The position numbers and the translations under genes are program-made. Positions 51,316 to 61,302 of a stretch of DNA of 64,000 nucleotides are shown here, one piece after another. The stretch's first letter is position 1; each line of letters starts with the position of its first letter. The notes beneath the pieces are model-generated. The model worked only from the letters and a program-made list of their open reading frames with translations. It searched no databases and was not told the DNA's origin. Source of the stretch: Otis tarda (Eukaryota > Chordata > Aves > Otidiformes > Otididae); NCBI GenBank assembly GCA_026413225.1, contig CM048552.1:136165053-136229052 (forward strand), in the 5' to 3' direction.

Positions 51316-52499
51316 AGTGGGTATACGATCCACATCTGAAAGTAACATTTTATTTTTAACCAGTCAAGTGGCATACCTATCTCCTAAACACATCCTCTCA
51401 CATGTAGACCTTGACACCATCTTGGCTGGATAAGGGTACCCGGTTCCAGCTTGATTACCAGTATCCTTCAAAAGCACCCAGCATTACGACCCACAGAAGC
51501 AGATGAGATGTCTGAGGTTTAACTGACTCTAGAGCAAAGCTGCCAGGAACAGTCGTTCTAGGCTGGATACATGAAATAAAAAGCCAGAAGCACCCCCTCC
51601 TGTTGTTCATTCTCTGGGCTGTACTCCAAGTAGGTGGCTGTAACTCAGAACCTGCTTTTGCTAGGTATTGCAAAAAAAAAGGGAAAATTATAAAGATAGC
51701 CCTTAGATTTGAAAACTTACATGATAAAAGACAGCAAATGGAAATGTAGACCAGATGTCACCACTGTGGTAGACTTTCAGTCTCATTATGCTTGTTCCAC
51801 AATTTTCTTTGTACTCTTGGTCTACCAAGATGTTTCTGAAGAAGGCATTAGCTTTGCTGTGAAGAATTAATTCCTCCCTAAAGCACACTGTAAATCACGT
51901 CACACACTTTTTAAAAAACTTACAATATTCAGCATGCCATACTACAAATAGATTTCTAAAATGTCAACAATTTCTAAATAATTGCCAACTGTATCTGTGC
52001 AAATTAAATGCTAGTAGAAACAGCTATGTTCTATTGTTCTCTAGATGTGTTTGCTGTTTTGGATAATCTTTTATAGTGCTACAAAAAGGTTTTCATATTC
52101 ATTAGCTGGCTCTTGTTTGTTGGAAGCAGTTGATTTACTAAATATCTTGCTTATTAGTGTGGAGGTATAGAACAGAAGGCATTCTTCATGATTGCATTTT
52201 AATAAACAATGTTGAATATTTTATTTTTAGTAAGTAGCTGGCAGGAGTTAAGCCACCAGTTTTTGTTTGTGAAATGATTCAGCTGATGGAACCTGATGTT
52301 TCCATTAAATTGACCATGTCCTTTTCTGTCATCTTCCTACTAACACAGTTCTGACAACCATTCAGGCCAAGAATCCTACCTGTGATAGCTCAAGAAATCA
52401 AATAGTTGAGATCCCAACAGATAGCAGCACCCATTACTGGCTCATTTTGCAACCTTGAGATATTCATATTATCTACTGTTGTAGAAAGTGTGTGAAATT
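51316..52499. other. Unique noncoding sequence
   Basis: AT-rich sequence with no exon, RNA gene or repeat recognised. Open frames are 60-75 codons. Confidence 0.6.
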
Positions 52500-52504
52500 G
52501 ATTC
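52500..52504. repeat. Target-site duplication, left copy (GATTC)
   Basis: Identical to 53065-53069. Taking this as the duplication places the LTR start at CATTGTCATTTAACC, where the expected first bases TGT are changed. Confidence 0.7.
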
Positions 52505-52681
52505 CATTGTCATTTAACCCCAGCCAGCAGCTCAGCCCCCTAGAGTTACTCACTGACTCCCCCGCCAGTAGGATGGAGAGGAGAAGCAGAAAGATAAATG
52601 TGCAAAAACTCATGGGCTGAGATAAAGACAGTTGAATAGGTAAAACAAAAGCTGTGCACACAAGCAGAGCAAAATCGGGAA

Positions 52682-52687
52682 TTTATT
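52682..52687 (-). promoter_or_regulatory. AATAAA polyadenylation signal of the 52505-53064 LTR
   Basis: TTTATT on the plus strand reads AATAAA on the minus strand, about 135 bp downstream of the TATA box, as expected for an LTR R region. Confidence 0.6.
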
Positions 52688-52818
52688 CGCTGCTTCCTAT
52701 TGGCAGGCAGGTGTTCAGCCATCTCCAGGACAGCAGGACTCCATCACACGTAACGATGACTTGGGAAGGCAAACACCATAACCCTGAACATCCCCCTTCC
52801 TCCTCCTTCTTCCCCCAG

Positions 52819-52825
52819 TTTTATA
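52819..52825 (-). promoter_or_regulatory. TATAAAA box of the 52505-53064 LTR
   Basis: The minus strand reads CAGCATATAAAACTGGGGG, a canonical TATA box preserved in the position where the 14843-15430 copy has a damaged one. With the AATAAA at 52682-52687 the core LTR signals are intact, so this solo LTR could still start transcripts toward lower coordinates. Confidence 0.65.
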
Positions 52826-53064
52826 TGCTGAGCATGATGTCATATGGTATGAAATATCCCTTCGGTCACTTGGAGTCATCTGTCCCAGATGCGTCCCCTC
52901 CCAGCCTGTTGTGCACCCCCACCCTATTCGTTAGTGGGGCGGTGTGAGAAGCAGAAAAGGCCTTGACTCTGTGCAAACACTGTGTTTTCAGCATAAATTC
53001 AAAACTTAACACCATAGAAGTTACTATGAAGATAATTAACTTGCTCCCAGCCAAAACCAGTGCA

Positions 53065-53069
53065 GATTC
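53065..53069. repeat. Target-site duplication, right copy (GATTC)
   Basis: Matches 52500-52504 and directly follows the terminal CA of the LTR. Confidence 0.7.
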
Positions 53070-54638
53070 ACTGCGTGCATGTACTGCACTTGGAAGACAC
53101 AATAATTGGTTAAGTATCACCTCCTGCCATGGTGTCATGGTTGGAACAACACCCAGCTTTAGGGTTAGTGTACCCACCTATCTCAAGCCCTGACCAGTGT
53201 GAGGATCAACATCCTTGGACATCTTTAATGAATCTTGCTTCACTTGGAAGCTTTGAGTATATAAAAAGGAGGTGTTATTTATGAGAAAATTAACCAAAAA
53301 TTAGTTTGAGGAAATAAAGAAATATATTGAAATTATAAGCAGAATACTCCCCAATAACATTACCAATGGCTGTTTAATGCTATTCTTCATTCATCGGTAT
53401 ACATATCAAATGAACAGCAGTGTTTTTACTTTGTCTCTCTTCTTCCTTCTCACAATAAAGCCTGTGCTTCACATTGGAGATGCACACTACATACATATTT
53501 TTATATATATATATGTATATGCTATTCCACCCCTTCCTCAATGGCCCTGCTAGATTTCAGCGTGCTCAGGATTTTGCCCCAGGATGTGTTGGTACATCTG
53601 TGTATGTGGCAGAAGGCACGGGGAAGGGATTATTTTTCGCTCTTGACAGCATAAGAGATTTCAGCACCGATGTTCGGCACATTGAATCTCCTCGCCAAAG
53701 TGAAACGAAATCTGCTCTAAAGAAGCAGTGGCATGGCAGAAAATGCCTGAAATGCATGCTTTGAGAATATCACTGAAGTCATGCAATAAAAGGTGCTAAA
53801 TAAAAAGGAACTCTACTTTCTCTGATTAGTCCAACCAGAGATCAGAGAAACCCAGCTACATTCAATCTGAGACTTTAATCACTACCCTTTCAGTTACCCC
53901 TGTTTTTTCCCCACATCAAAAATGAAACAGCATGAAACACAGGCTTACTTGCAGTTTTTGTAATTAGGCTTCTTAAATAGGCAATGGGTTTTAGGAGAGA
54001 ATGAGGGAGAATGAGACGTGAGGAAGGTGAAATGGGATTTGAACATGAGAGGATGTTTTCCATGTGCAGCCAGGCTAATCCAGATCTTCAGTAAATCCCT
54101 AATTTGCAGACCACTGGGACAACAGGAGGACAGCACTGACTCCACAAAGGCTTTGTGGTTCACAACCTAAATGCCCAAATTACATTCAGAATTTTCTGCA
54201 ACCCGAATCAGTTCAGTCCAGAAAACATTACACTGCAGTAAGCACCATCAATCCTTTTCAGCCAACACTTCCTCTTTGTTCCAATACGCTTCATTTGATT
54301 TTAAATTTATGCTTTTTTTTTTGTCAAGGGAAAAGACTGCTGAGATTTCAGTCCTGTTGTGATTTCGTAATGCCAAGCATTCCTGGATTATGCCAACTCT
54401 TGTTCTACTTTGCTAACCATTACCTTCGTGCATGAGGAACAGGAAATTAAAAGAACTGGTAAGTTTTCCTTATTCAATTTGGACAAAGAATTAAAAAATA
54501 TCCTTCTGAAAAAGAAAATGTAACAGGAGTTATTTAGCATTTTCACAGTATTCCTGGGAAACAAGTACTCATAGTTTTTCAATAAAGTTTTTAATCTGGA
54601 AGTGACCATATGGTCTATTTGCAGCATAAACAAAAGAA

Positions 54639-54654
54639 ACACACACACACACAC
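54639..54654. repeat. (AC)8 microsatellite
   Basis: Eight perfect AC units. Confidence 0.9.
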
Positions 54655-56496
54655 AAATCCTGATCAAACAATCTAGTCAACCCGCGTGGCACTCTACACT
54701 AACTGAAGACATTCCCAGATATGCCTGCATGGTTTTCCAAGGAGAACTCACAGTGTAAATGATAAGTGGGCCAAGAAACTGTCTTGGCAGCCCTAATCCC
54801 GTCTCCAGATAAAATCAATTGCTAGATGAACCATAGCAATCCAAAGGTATCCACTCTGCCCAGATTGCTATACACCAGGCGAGTGGCACAACAAAAAACA
54901 TTGTCTCCCCTGATAGCCTGAACAAGTTCCAAGGATCTTTCTGAAGCATGGAGTATGAAAGCCGTGTGACTAATCTCAATAGCATCTACTGCTGGGGAAG
55001 CCGTTGGTCCAGAATAATCCGTGGTAAACCTTGGCACACGGATCGAGTCACCGCAAGACGCCAACCTCCACGGTGGTTCTGCTCCACAGCATCCCTTCAA
55101 ACGAGCGCTTGCAAATTTTGAGGAACACGCTGTTCTTTCCTCCATAACTCTGTACGCTCCCAGGCTGTTTGTATGCTTTTGAAGCACATATATTGCCTTG
55201 TGAAGGCTGTGATTATTAAATACTGGTGTTTGCTACTATTTTTCTCTCCAGAGGATGGGTGAGAAACAGAAATTAAATCGCTATATTAACACAGCATCAG
55301 GAGAAGGAAGTTACAACGGGTTCCCCAAAAGACAGATGATTCATATATTTCATAAAAATTGTACCATAAGTGTTAGCTATCATTCTGAAATAACATTATT
55401 GTTGTAGGCATTGTTGCACGTAAGTACTTCATTTATCTAAATTGAAGCTTTACACTTCTGCTCACTCTGCAGGTCTCAGCCCTGCTATGATGGAGCTACT
55501 GTAGCAATGTATTATAGTGTCAAACCAACTCACATTTTGTATTTTTAACTAAAGAAGGTCAAAATAACAAATGCAGCCAAGGAAGGAACAACTACCATAA
55601 TCTGCAGCTACACTTACGTAGCAGCTTAACTTTTTTGAGGATGGTTCCAGAGCTCCTGCAGAAGTGTGGAGTGATATTATGGAAGGCAAGTTGTGATTTT
55701 AAGAATCTCTATTTTCAGATGTCCATGCCGATGTCCTTTACACAGGACTGATGTTCATAAAGAAGGTATTCAGCACATCTGACAAATGAGGCAGTTCAGG
55801 TCTCTAACTTAGATATTCTCAAACAAAAGCATGAAGAATCTCTTCTTGCTTTTGAAAATTTTGTAAATTAATTAGGAAAGAAATTGTCATGTTCTAAAGC
55901 AAAATATTTTACTCCATGAAGTGCCATTTTCCAGTTTTCCATTAAAATCAAAACATGAAAGAGACTTTTACTGTTTCAAGAAATTAAGTTATCAAATAAT
56001 AGCAATAAAAATGAGATAATATTTTATTACTGACAACATGTAAAGGCTGGAGTAAAAGATTTGTCTTTTATTAAGGCAATTATTTACTTCTACTAGATGA
56101 AATCATTAGTTTTTTCCTCTACTACTTTTCTGGCCCTAAATATTCAATGGCTTCCCAATCACAGCATGTGTTTCCAGCTGGTCTTCAGAGGTTTGAGATT
56201 TGCCATATCCTCTCATTGCAATGAGTACATCCTGTCACTTACCCACCTTCCTTGTAAATAAGGTTGGTTTCTGTCCCAGTCTAATGCGTCTCTGCCCACA
56301 GTAAGAGCGGTAGGAATATTGTTGGCATTTGTGGGAACTTCCTTACATTCTCAAACCTCTTGACCCCTCCACCTACTGGTATAGTACAGTTTTTGATAGA
56401 TGGAAGCTGTAAGTCAACCTACTTCAGCCCCAGGGTAGTGTCTGTATAATTACCAAGAGCAAACAAGGAGTAGGAACATGAGGGTCAATCATCTCA

Positions 56497-56554
56497 CAGT
56501 TCTGATACCAGGCAGGCAAGCTAAATCTACCAGTTCTGATACCAGGCAGGCAAG
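56497..56554. repeat. 24-bp direct duplication, period 34
   Basis: The 24-bp segment beginning CAGTTCTGATACCAGGCAGG occurs identically at 56497-56520 and 56531-56554, separated by a 10-bp spacer (CTAAATCTAC). Identity of the copies indicates a recent local duplication. Confidence 0.95.
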
Positions 56555-57280
56555 GAAACCAAACGTATCTTTAGTAAACAACCCTGCGTGCCCAAAACTA
56601 CTTGGCAACTGTAAGAAGTCACCTATTTGCTCACTTCTTCTCTGAGTAGGAGGGCATCTACTGGGAAACTAGCATGATGCAAGTTGTAAAATGATCATTG
56701 TCACAGACACGAGCTGACTCTGCTGGCAGCCTTTCACATTTAATGTTTCCAGCTGTAATTAATGAACCATTTTCCATTGTTCTTGCTTGGGGAAGCCAGT
56801 CACTGTAACCAGCATAACCTGCCTGTCCTCCAGAAATAAGCTTGAAATAAGCTTGTATCTATTGATTTATTATATTTTTTCTCCTTTCCCATAGGTGTGT
56901 GGAAACTCATGCCTCTCTTCCAGCCCTGCTGTATTTCAATAGTGTAAGACTGAGTTTCCTCAACTCATCCCAAGATCTAAAGGCAAAACTAGGATTCTAC
57001 AACTGCCACTATTAAGAATTGGCTGGAAATTTTCTACTTTTCTGTTACAACTTTTGCAAGCTCCACCAACAGTGGCAACTGCTAGAACATTCATGTTGCC
57101 AAAAGTTTTCTCCCCACTGCTGCGTCATCCAACTTCAATTCACGTCTGTGCTGGTGATCCAGCTGTAAGACAACTCATGACCAGGGTGACCGTGACCAGG
57201 TCTAATGACCACTGGAGCTGCAGAAAAGTGGGAGGTGGCCAGAACACGCACACCGACTGTGTGCTGGCTGAAATGAAATG

Positions 57281-57346
57281 AGTTTGGGTTTTGTCATTTT
57301 GTTGTTTGGGATTTTTGGGTTGGGTTTGATTTTGGGTTTTTTTGCT
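57281..57346. repeat. G/T-rich low-complexity stretch
   Basis: Almost only G and T on the plus strand, made of irregular TTTGGG/TTTTGGGT units, with very few C and few A. It resembles degenerate G/T-rich simple sequence. Confidence 0.75.
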
Positions 57347-59157
57347 TAGTATGAAAACAGGTAATTTTTATCAATCTCCCTAAGTAATTTAAAAAAAAAA
57401 CCCAACAAATCCATTCAGAATCCCACAAAATAAAACCTTTATTTCTCGGTTAGTTAAGAATTTAATTGTAGAGTATATTGGAAATGTGAAAAAGAATCAC
57501 ACAGAGACTACAAATAAAAAAAATAAAAAATCTACCCTCTTCCTCTAAAATCAGAAATAGTATCTTATTTTAATGGTGAAGTAGGTTTTTAGCTTTTATT
57601 TTCCAGTTGTGTGTTCTCTGAGATACAGGAAATGTAGAAATAAAAGGTAGAATAACAAGAAGATGCAAAAGGCATAGGAAGTTATGTAAATATGTCTAAA
57701 ACAAAGAGCTTCACTTGCCTTGAGACATGCCAGAGCACATACATTAATTCAATTTCACTTACAAATAAAACTGTCTTTCTTGCAGCTACGTTAAACTTGA
57801 GCCAATGCTTCATTTCATTTTGCATAAAGGCGAGGATTCCAAGACAATATTCCAGGCATGCAAATGTATAAGCCTGAAGATCTCAAGACAGGAGTGTTGC
57901 TTAGGAATCGCTCCAAAGCACACATTCCTGTAGTGCTGAGCACTTTTGCACTGGGAGGAAGGGCGCTCCTAAATCCTACTCCAAGAAAGGGCAAAGCAGG
58001 CACTAAATCGCTGTGTGCTCACTCTCTGAGTTGTAATTTTTATTTGTTCTGAGACTTTCCACTAAACATGCCAATCAATTCCCATTTTTCAAATCCATTT
58101 TTTCTTGCCTTGAGTATCTCATGCTGATAAAGCACTCTTAAGTATGACTTTCTGAGTTTATCTTTTTGTTCTGTGTTTATTATTATTGGAAAGTAGAACT
58201 CTGTAATTGCCATTACAGCAAAATTTTTCCTATAGCATTCTTTGGAATAAAAAATTATTGGAAAGTTGTTACTTCAGCAATGATGGCCCCTTCTGATGCT
58301 CCTCTACATTCAGCAGTATTTCAAAAAGCAAACACTTAAAATCAAGCCTACCAGTGCTGGTCTGCTGGTTCTTCTCGCTAGTCTTTTGTCACTCAATCTA
58401 ATAAGGAAATATTTATGATATTTGCATGCAACTGCAGAGTCCCAGCTGGAGTGCCACTGAAGGAAGCACAGAAAGTGATTCCTGCCACATTTAAATTACC
58501 AATAAAGCTGGGCCACTTATCCTTCACAGTCTTTGAACTTGTCTTACATCAAACTGACCAACCAACCCCCCAAAAAACCCCAGCATACAAAACTACATTT
58601 ATATCATCATTTTAGGAACATTTCTGTGGTGGCATTCTAGATAGCTCTACCTTACTCAGCTGGGTTATTCAATGTATTTGTGATACTGAGCAAGCATTAT
58701 AAGCCTCAAACATAGCACTTGATAGTTTTAAAAAAAAGGTTGAAAAAAACTTGAGCTTAGTAACAAATACCTTTTAATTTCCAAAGATAAAATTACTTCT
58801 CTTTCACTTATCTGATACTTCTTGGAGATTTCGTCTTTAGAGTTCAGAACCAGAAATATCAAACTACCATAGCTCAGGATGTTTGAGCAGGCTGGAAATC
58901 ATCTAGCGTATAAAACAAAGAGATTGTCTGAAATTTCTAGACCAAAGATAAATGCTTTTGTGAACCTGAGATTTCAGACACTGACACAGCACAAAACCTC
59001 TTGAAAATTTTCTCTCAATCCAAACCATCACCTATAGAAAGGGCAAAGCCATTTGATGATGTTTCCACAGTGGGATGAATTACTGTTCCTCAGCTTAGCT
59101 GACTCCACACTTGCTCTTAGTTCTCAGCAGGCATGAGGTAAGAAATGGTAGGTTGTG

Positions 59158-59229
59158 TTTCTCTTGCTAAGCCTGAATGAGGCTTAGCAAAACCTCTTGC
59201 TAAGCCTGAATGAGGCTTAGCAAGAGAAA
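59158..59229. repeat. 72-bp near-perfect palindrome with internal 33-bp duplication
   Basis: Reading inward from both ends, the outer 17 bp (TTTCTCTTGCTAAGCCT) pair perfectly, and 31 of the 36 base pairs in the whole inverted repeat match, with no spacer at the centre. The mismatches are at 59175/59212, 59177/59210, 59179/59208, 59191/59196 and 59193/59194. The sequence is also a direct duplication with period 33: CTCTTGCTAAGCCTGAATGA begins at 59161 and again at 59194. Each copy alone can fold as an 11-bp stem with loop GAATG. The strand can therefore form one long cruciform or two smaller hairpins. Confidence 0.95.
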
Positions 59230-61206
59230 GTGGAAGACCAATAATTTATGGAGCAGAAAATGGTGGTAATTAACAAGCACGATAATTATCACCATCTAGC
59301 TATTTCGACAGGACATCTGGGACTGCGCTTAATTCAAAAGAGAAAAGCTAAAAGTATGCTGTAAAGCCTTCATGCTGCTGGAACTCAGCAATGAAGGTGA
59401 AGGAGGACAGACCACATTCTCATCTTAAATTTTCTTCTGCAAACTTAACTTTTCCATTCTGCTAACTCTACGCACTTTGCAAGAGGTTCTGGCAAGATAC
59501 TCAGAAAAAGAGATCATTTTTCTGAAACAAGAGGAGCATATGCTTCTGTGTCAGGGTGCTTACAACTGTCACTCTAAAAACATAGACAGCTTTTATACTG
59601 AGATAAATTAAAATAGGCAGTGACTTCATAAAAACCAGAAAGCCCTATAACACCACAATCCAGTAGTTACAGTAAGATGATAGTGTTGGCATGAATGCAT
59701 CCTTTAAAAACAATGCAGTACATCTCTGAAGAACATACATTAAGTCAAATTTCCTACGTGTTCACTGCTCACTACCGCCAACTGCTGTTTTATAAGAAGC
59801 AGCCAATATCTTGAGAAAACATTTTAGCAAGCATGAAATATATTTCAAGTTCCACTAAAATGATTGGAATCTTCTAGGGTTTGCTTAATTATGCAATACA
59901 GTTAACCCCTAAGGTAGTGATTTATAACTTAAGTTAAATATGAGAAAAGCATGTCATTTCATTTGACATAAATAAGATTTTTTTCATAGTAAGCATTTAA
60001 ATTAATTTTTTCATATTGGAAAACTCCTGTATGTTATGAAATTATGTTGCCCTGACAAGTTAAGATGCTTTAATTAAATTTAAAGCACACAGACTTGCTA
60101 CAATCACCAGAGAATAACAAAATGTGAAAAATGAACCTGCTATAAAGAGATCTTCCTCGAGTCATTTTATCAAATCGGTGATTTTGAAGTCTATTAACAA
60201 CTGTAGGCCCAAAAAGCATGTGAAATCATTCAGGCTGACAGACCCAGAGGTCCTTTATCACTAGAGCGGAAATTATAATTTCAACAACAGATCAGATATT
60301 ATACTGAAAAACTGTACTGCCTACAGCTAGCTGGTCAAACTCCTTCTATAACATAGTCTAGAATTAAGCTGTAGAATTATAGTTATTACAGAATTAAGTA
60401 CATTTCAAAATGTACCACAAAACATTTATGAGAGGTTTGCAGAAATAAGGTTCAGCGCGCAGCAGCTTGTGCTACGCAGAAGCAAGCCACACTGAGCACG
60501 TACACAAAGTCTGTGTTTACAACCGACTGGAACACTGTGATTAACTGGAAGTCTTGCAGCAGACATTCTCAGAAAACATACAAAAGGTCGATGTTCACAA
60601 CCTCTGCCTCAAAACCACAGGGTGCTGGCTGATGAGAAAGTTTGTTGGGCCACATCCATCCTACCAGCCCCATTCCTTTGCAGCCTACAGCCGTTCCGTC
60701 CTCATCATCAGGAGGGAGGTGAGCGCGGGCATGCATCCCACATGCAACGTGGCACAGTCCACACAGCACCTGGGAGACATGGATAAAGGCAGGGGGGTTT
60801 GAGGAGGAAAAAATAGAAAAATAAAATATTTGCACTAGAAAAGGTGATACTTCTGGAATGGGGGAACTTTCACCCCACCCTACAGATGTCCTGTCGCTGT
60901 GAAGAGAACAAGAGCAAAATGCAGATGTCGAGAGGTCTGTTATCATCACTTCCCTTTTGTTACTGTATTACTTGAGTAACTTGCTGATTTTTAACATCCC
61001 TTCTACACTATTGTCTGCTCTGTAAGTCAGAGACCCAAGGGTTAGATGCGTTAAGGGAGTCAGGTTTTGCAGCAGTGAGCATTGCAGTATCTGCCTTCTC
61101 GGTGCCCAGATGCCGAGTGCCACCTCTGCCAGATGGTAAGGCATTTCCACAGCCCAGGCACCGAGAGACCGAGTTTGCAATTGGCAGAGCTGGAGGCAAT
61201 GTAAAA
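59230..61206. other. Unique noncoding sequence
   Basis: No gene or repeat is recognised. The part 59880-60310 is AT-rich but complex, with several AATTA/TTAAT cores, and may be conserved. The 126-codon minus frame at 60569-60949 has no recognised domain. Confidence 0.55.
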
Positions 61207-61302
61207 ATGGCGCTTAGGTTTAGTGGTGGACTTGGCAGTGTTAGATTAATGGTTGGACTCCATGATCTTAAAGGTCTGTTCCAACATAAATGACTATATG
61301 AT
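61207..61302 (+). repeat. CR1 LINE 3' end, plus orientation
   Basis: The order GGTTTAGTGGTGGACTTGGC, AGTGTTAGATTAATGGTTGG, ACTCCATGATCTTAAAGGTC and TGTTCCAACATAAATGACTA is the classic avian CR1 3' UTR. The tail octamers are decayed (TATATGATTAG). The copy is strongly 5'-truncated and has no coding part. Confidence 0.93.

Larger units (their letters stand above)
52505..53064 (-). mobile_element. Solo LTR of an avian endogenous retrovirus, minus strand
   Basis: A 560-bp LTR related to the 14843-15430 element but inserted in the opposite direction. On the minus strand it starts TGCACTGGTTTTGGCTGGGA and ends GGTTAAATGACAATG. Shared blocks include the opening, the GAGTCAAGGCC region, the GACATCATGCTCAGCATAT promoter block and the GAGATAAAGACAG block near U5. 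A 5-bp duplication (GATTC) flanks it. If the start is placed at the inner TGTCATTT (52508) instead, no duplication is seen, so the longer boundary is preferred. No retroviral coding sequence adjoins it. Open frames inside it are artefacts. Confidence 0.88.
53070..59157. other. Unique noncoding sequence
   Basis: No exon or RNA gene is recognised. Small features are a TATA-repeat stretch at 53497-53520, an (AC)8 at 54639-54654, a 24-bp direct duplication at 56497-56554 and a G/T-rich strand-biased stretch at 57281-57346. A 121-codon minus frame at 54822-55187 has no domain I recognise. Confidence 0.6.

Noticed and set aside
50780-51348. Minus-strand frames of 74-86 codons across the CR1 reverse transcriptase
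   Set aside because: They are shadows of the plus-strand CR1 coding sequence.
52654-53177. 97- and 103-codon frames around 52.7-53.2 kb
   Set aside because: They lie mostly within the solo LTR 52505-53064 and cross its boundary, with no coding signature.
59161-59226. CRISPR-like appearance of two palindromic direct repeats
   Set aside because: There are only two units, adjacent with no spacers, in a vertebrate genome. They are a local duplication.
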